Shown here: in pieces, positions 63,723 through 64,000 of the stretch
How positions within the stretch are numbered: the first letter of the stretch is position 1
How the letters are laid out: the number at the start of each line of letters is the position of its first letter
Assembly: GCA_934646815.1 (NCBI GenBank)
Contig: CAKUEW010000001.1
Span: forward strand, 248,001 to 312,000
Direction: 5' to 3'
From: an uncultured Collinsella sp.
Lineage (GTDB): Bacteria > Actinomycetota > Coriobacteriia > Coriobacteriales > Coriobacteriaceae
DNA length: 64,000 nucleotides
The notes under the pieces: generated by a model
The model's database searches: none
What the model saw: the letters and a program-made list of their open reading frames with translations, nothing else
What the model was told of the DNA's origin: nothing
Translations under genes and position numbers: made by a program

Positions 63723-64000
63723 ATGCGCATAACCACTTCAAGAAGTGACATTGTCTGGAACTACGCTGGCACCATCGTATCAATGGCAAGTAACTTCGTG
63801 CTGCTTCCCTTTCTCGTTGCGTTTCTTTCCGACGAGATGCTCGGGCTCTGGTACGTGTTCGTTGCAGTGGGCAACTTGGTGATGCTCTTCGAGTTCGGGT
63901 TCAACCCGACCTTTTCGCGCAATTTCGCCTTCTGCTGGGCGGGGGCGCGGCACTTGGTTCGCGAGGGGCGTGACCCCGAGTTCTCCGATGAGGCGGATCC
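63723..64000 (+). CDS. Polysaccharide flippase (Wzx/MATE-like), 3' truncated by window
   Basis: About 92 residues are visible: WNYAGTIVSMASNFVLLPFLVAFLSDEMLGLWYVF is typical for the first two helices of Wzx-type exporters (given here only in part: FVLLPFLVAFLSDEMLGLWY). Start at ATG 63723 with TAGGAGC upstream. It would flip the repeat unit across the membrane, completing the Wzy-type pathway with the neighbouring polymerase. Confidence 0.82.
   Translation, partial: MRITTSRSDIVWNYAGTIVSMASNFVLLPFLVAFLSDEMLGLWYVFVAVGNLVMLFEFGFNPTFSRNFAFCWAGARHLVREGRDPEFSDEAD

Overview
The window reads as chromosomal DNA of a high-GC, anaerobic gut actinomycete of the class Coriobacteriia, most likely Collinsella or a close relative. 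This rests on strong GC3 codon use, gene content typical of anaerobic Coriobacteriia (selenoprotein formate dehydrogenase, Hyf-type hydrogenase, LAQTG-anchored surface protein), and protein character. The species was not determined.

Layout. 0-3.7 kb: the 3' part of a branched-chain amino acid carrier, a tRNA-Pro/tRNA-Gly pair with a clear promoter, an AbiEi/DUF559-type gene bracketed by palindromic repeats, and a RelB/PIN toxin-antitoxin pair on the minus strand. 4.1-19.6 kb: one long formate hydrogenlyase operon (ferredoxin, selenocysteine-containing FdhF, second ferredoxin, HyfBCDEFGHI, HycH, HycI, FocA). 19.7-26.8 kb: a selenium and molybdenum block (molybdopterin oxidoreductase, selA, selB, tRNA-Sec, mobA, DUF3343 protein). 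27.1-32.6 kb: glutamate dehydrogenase and a two-gene XdhD-like molybdenum hydroxylase. 33-41.3 kb: housekeeping genes (tRNA-Leu, tig, clpP, clpX, valS, folC). 41.6-48.1 kb: one giant sortase-anchored Ig-repeat surface protein. 48.4-53.3 kb, minus strand: an M24 peptidase and a GlpA-like/FAD oxidoreductase/DUF1667 operon. 53.5-54.2 kb: a very regular hairpin array. 54.3-56.8 kb: a zinc-ribbon membrane protein and thrS. 57-64 kb: a NusG paralogue followed by the start of a surface polysaccharide operon, cut by the window end.

How the parts fit: FocA moves formate, FdhF (Sec140) oxidises it, ferredoxin-like subunits pass electrons to the HyfG/HyfI [NiFe] core, and HyfB/D/F resemble ion-pumping complex I subunits, so H2 evolution may be coupled to ion translocation. 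SelA, SelB and the tRNA-Sec supply the Sec insertion machinery next door; MobA supplies the bis-MGD cofactor. selD is not in the window.

The most unusual content is intergenic. At least eight families of inverted-repeat elements (called R1-R8 below) fill the spaces between genes. Two form rigid tandem arrays (R6, 80-81 bp period; R5, 61-62 bp period). Two others (R7, R8) keep a conserved core inside long arms that differ from copy to copy but remain self-complementary, which points to a structured RNA or single-stranded DNA. I do not recognise any of these families with certainty.
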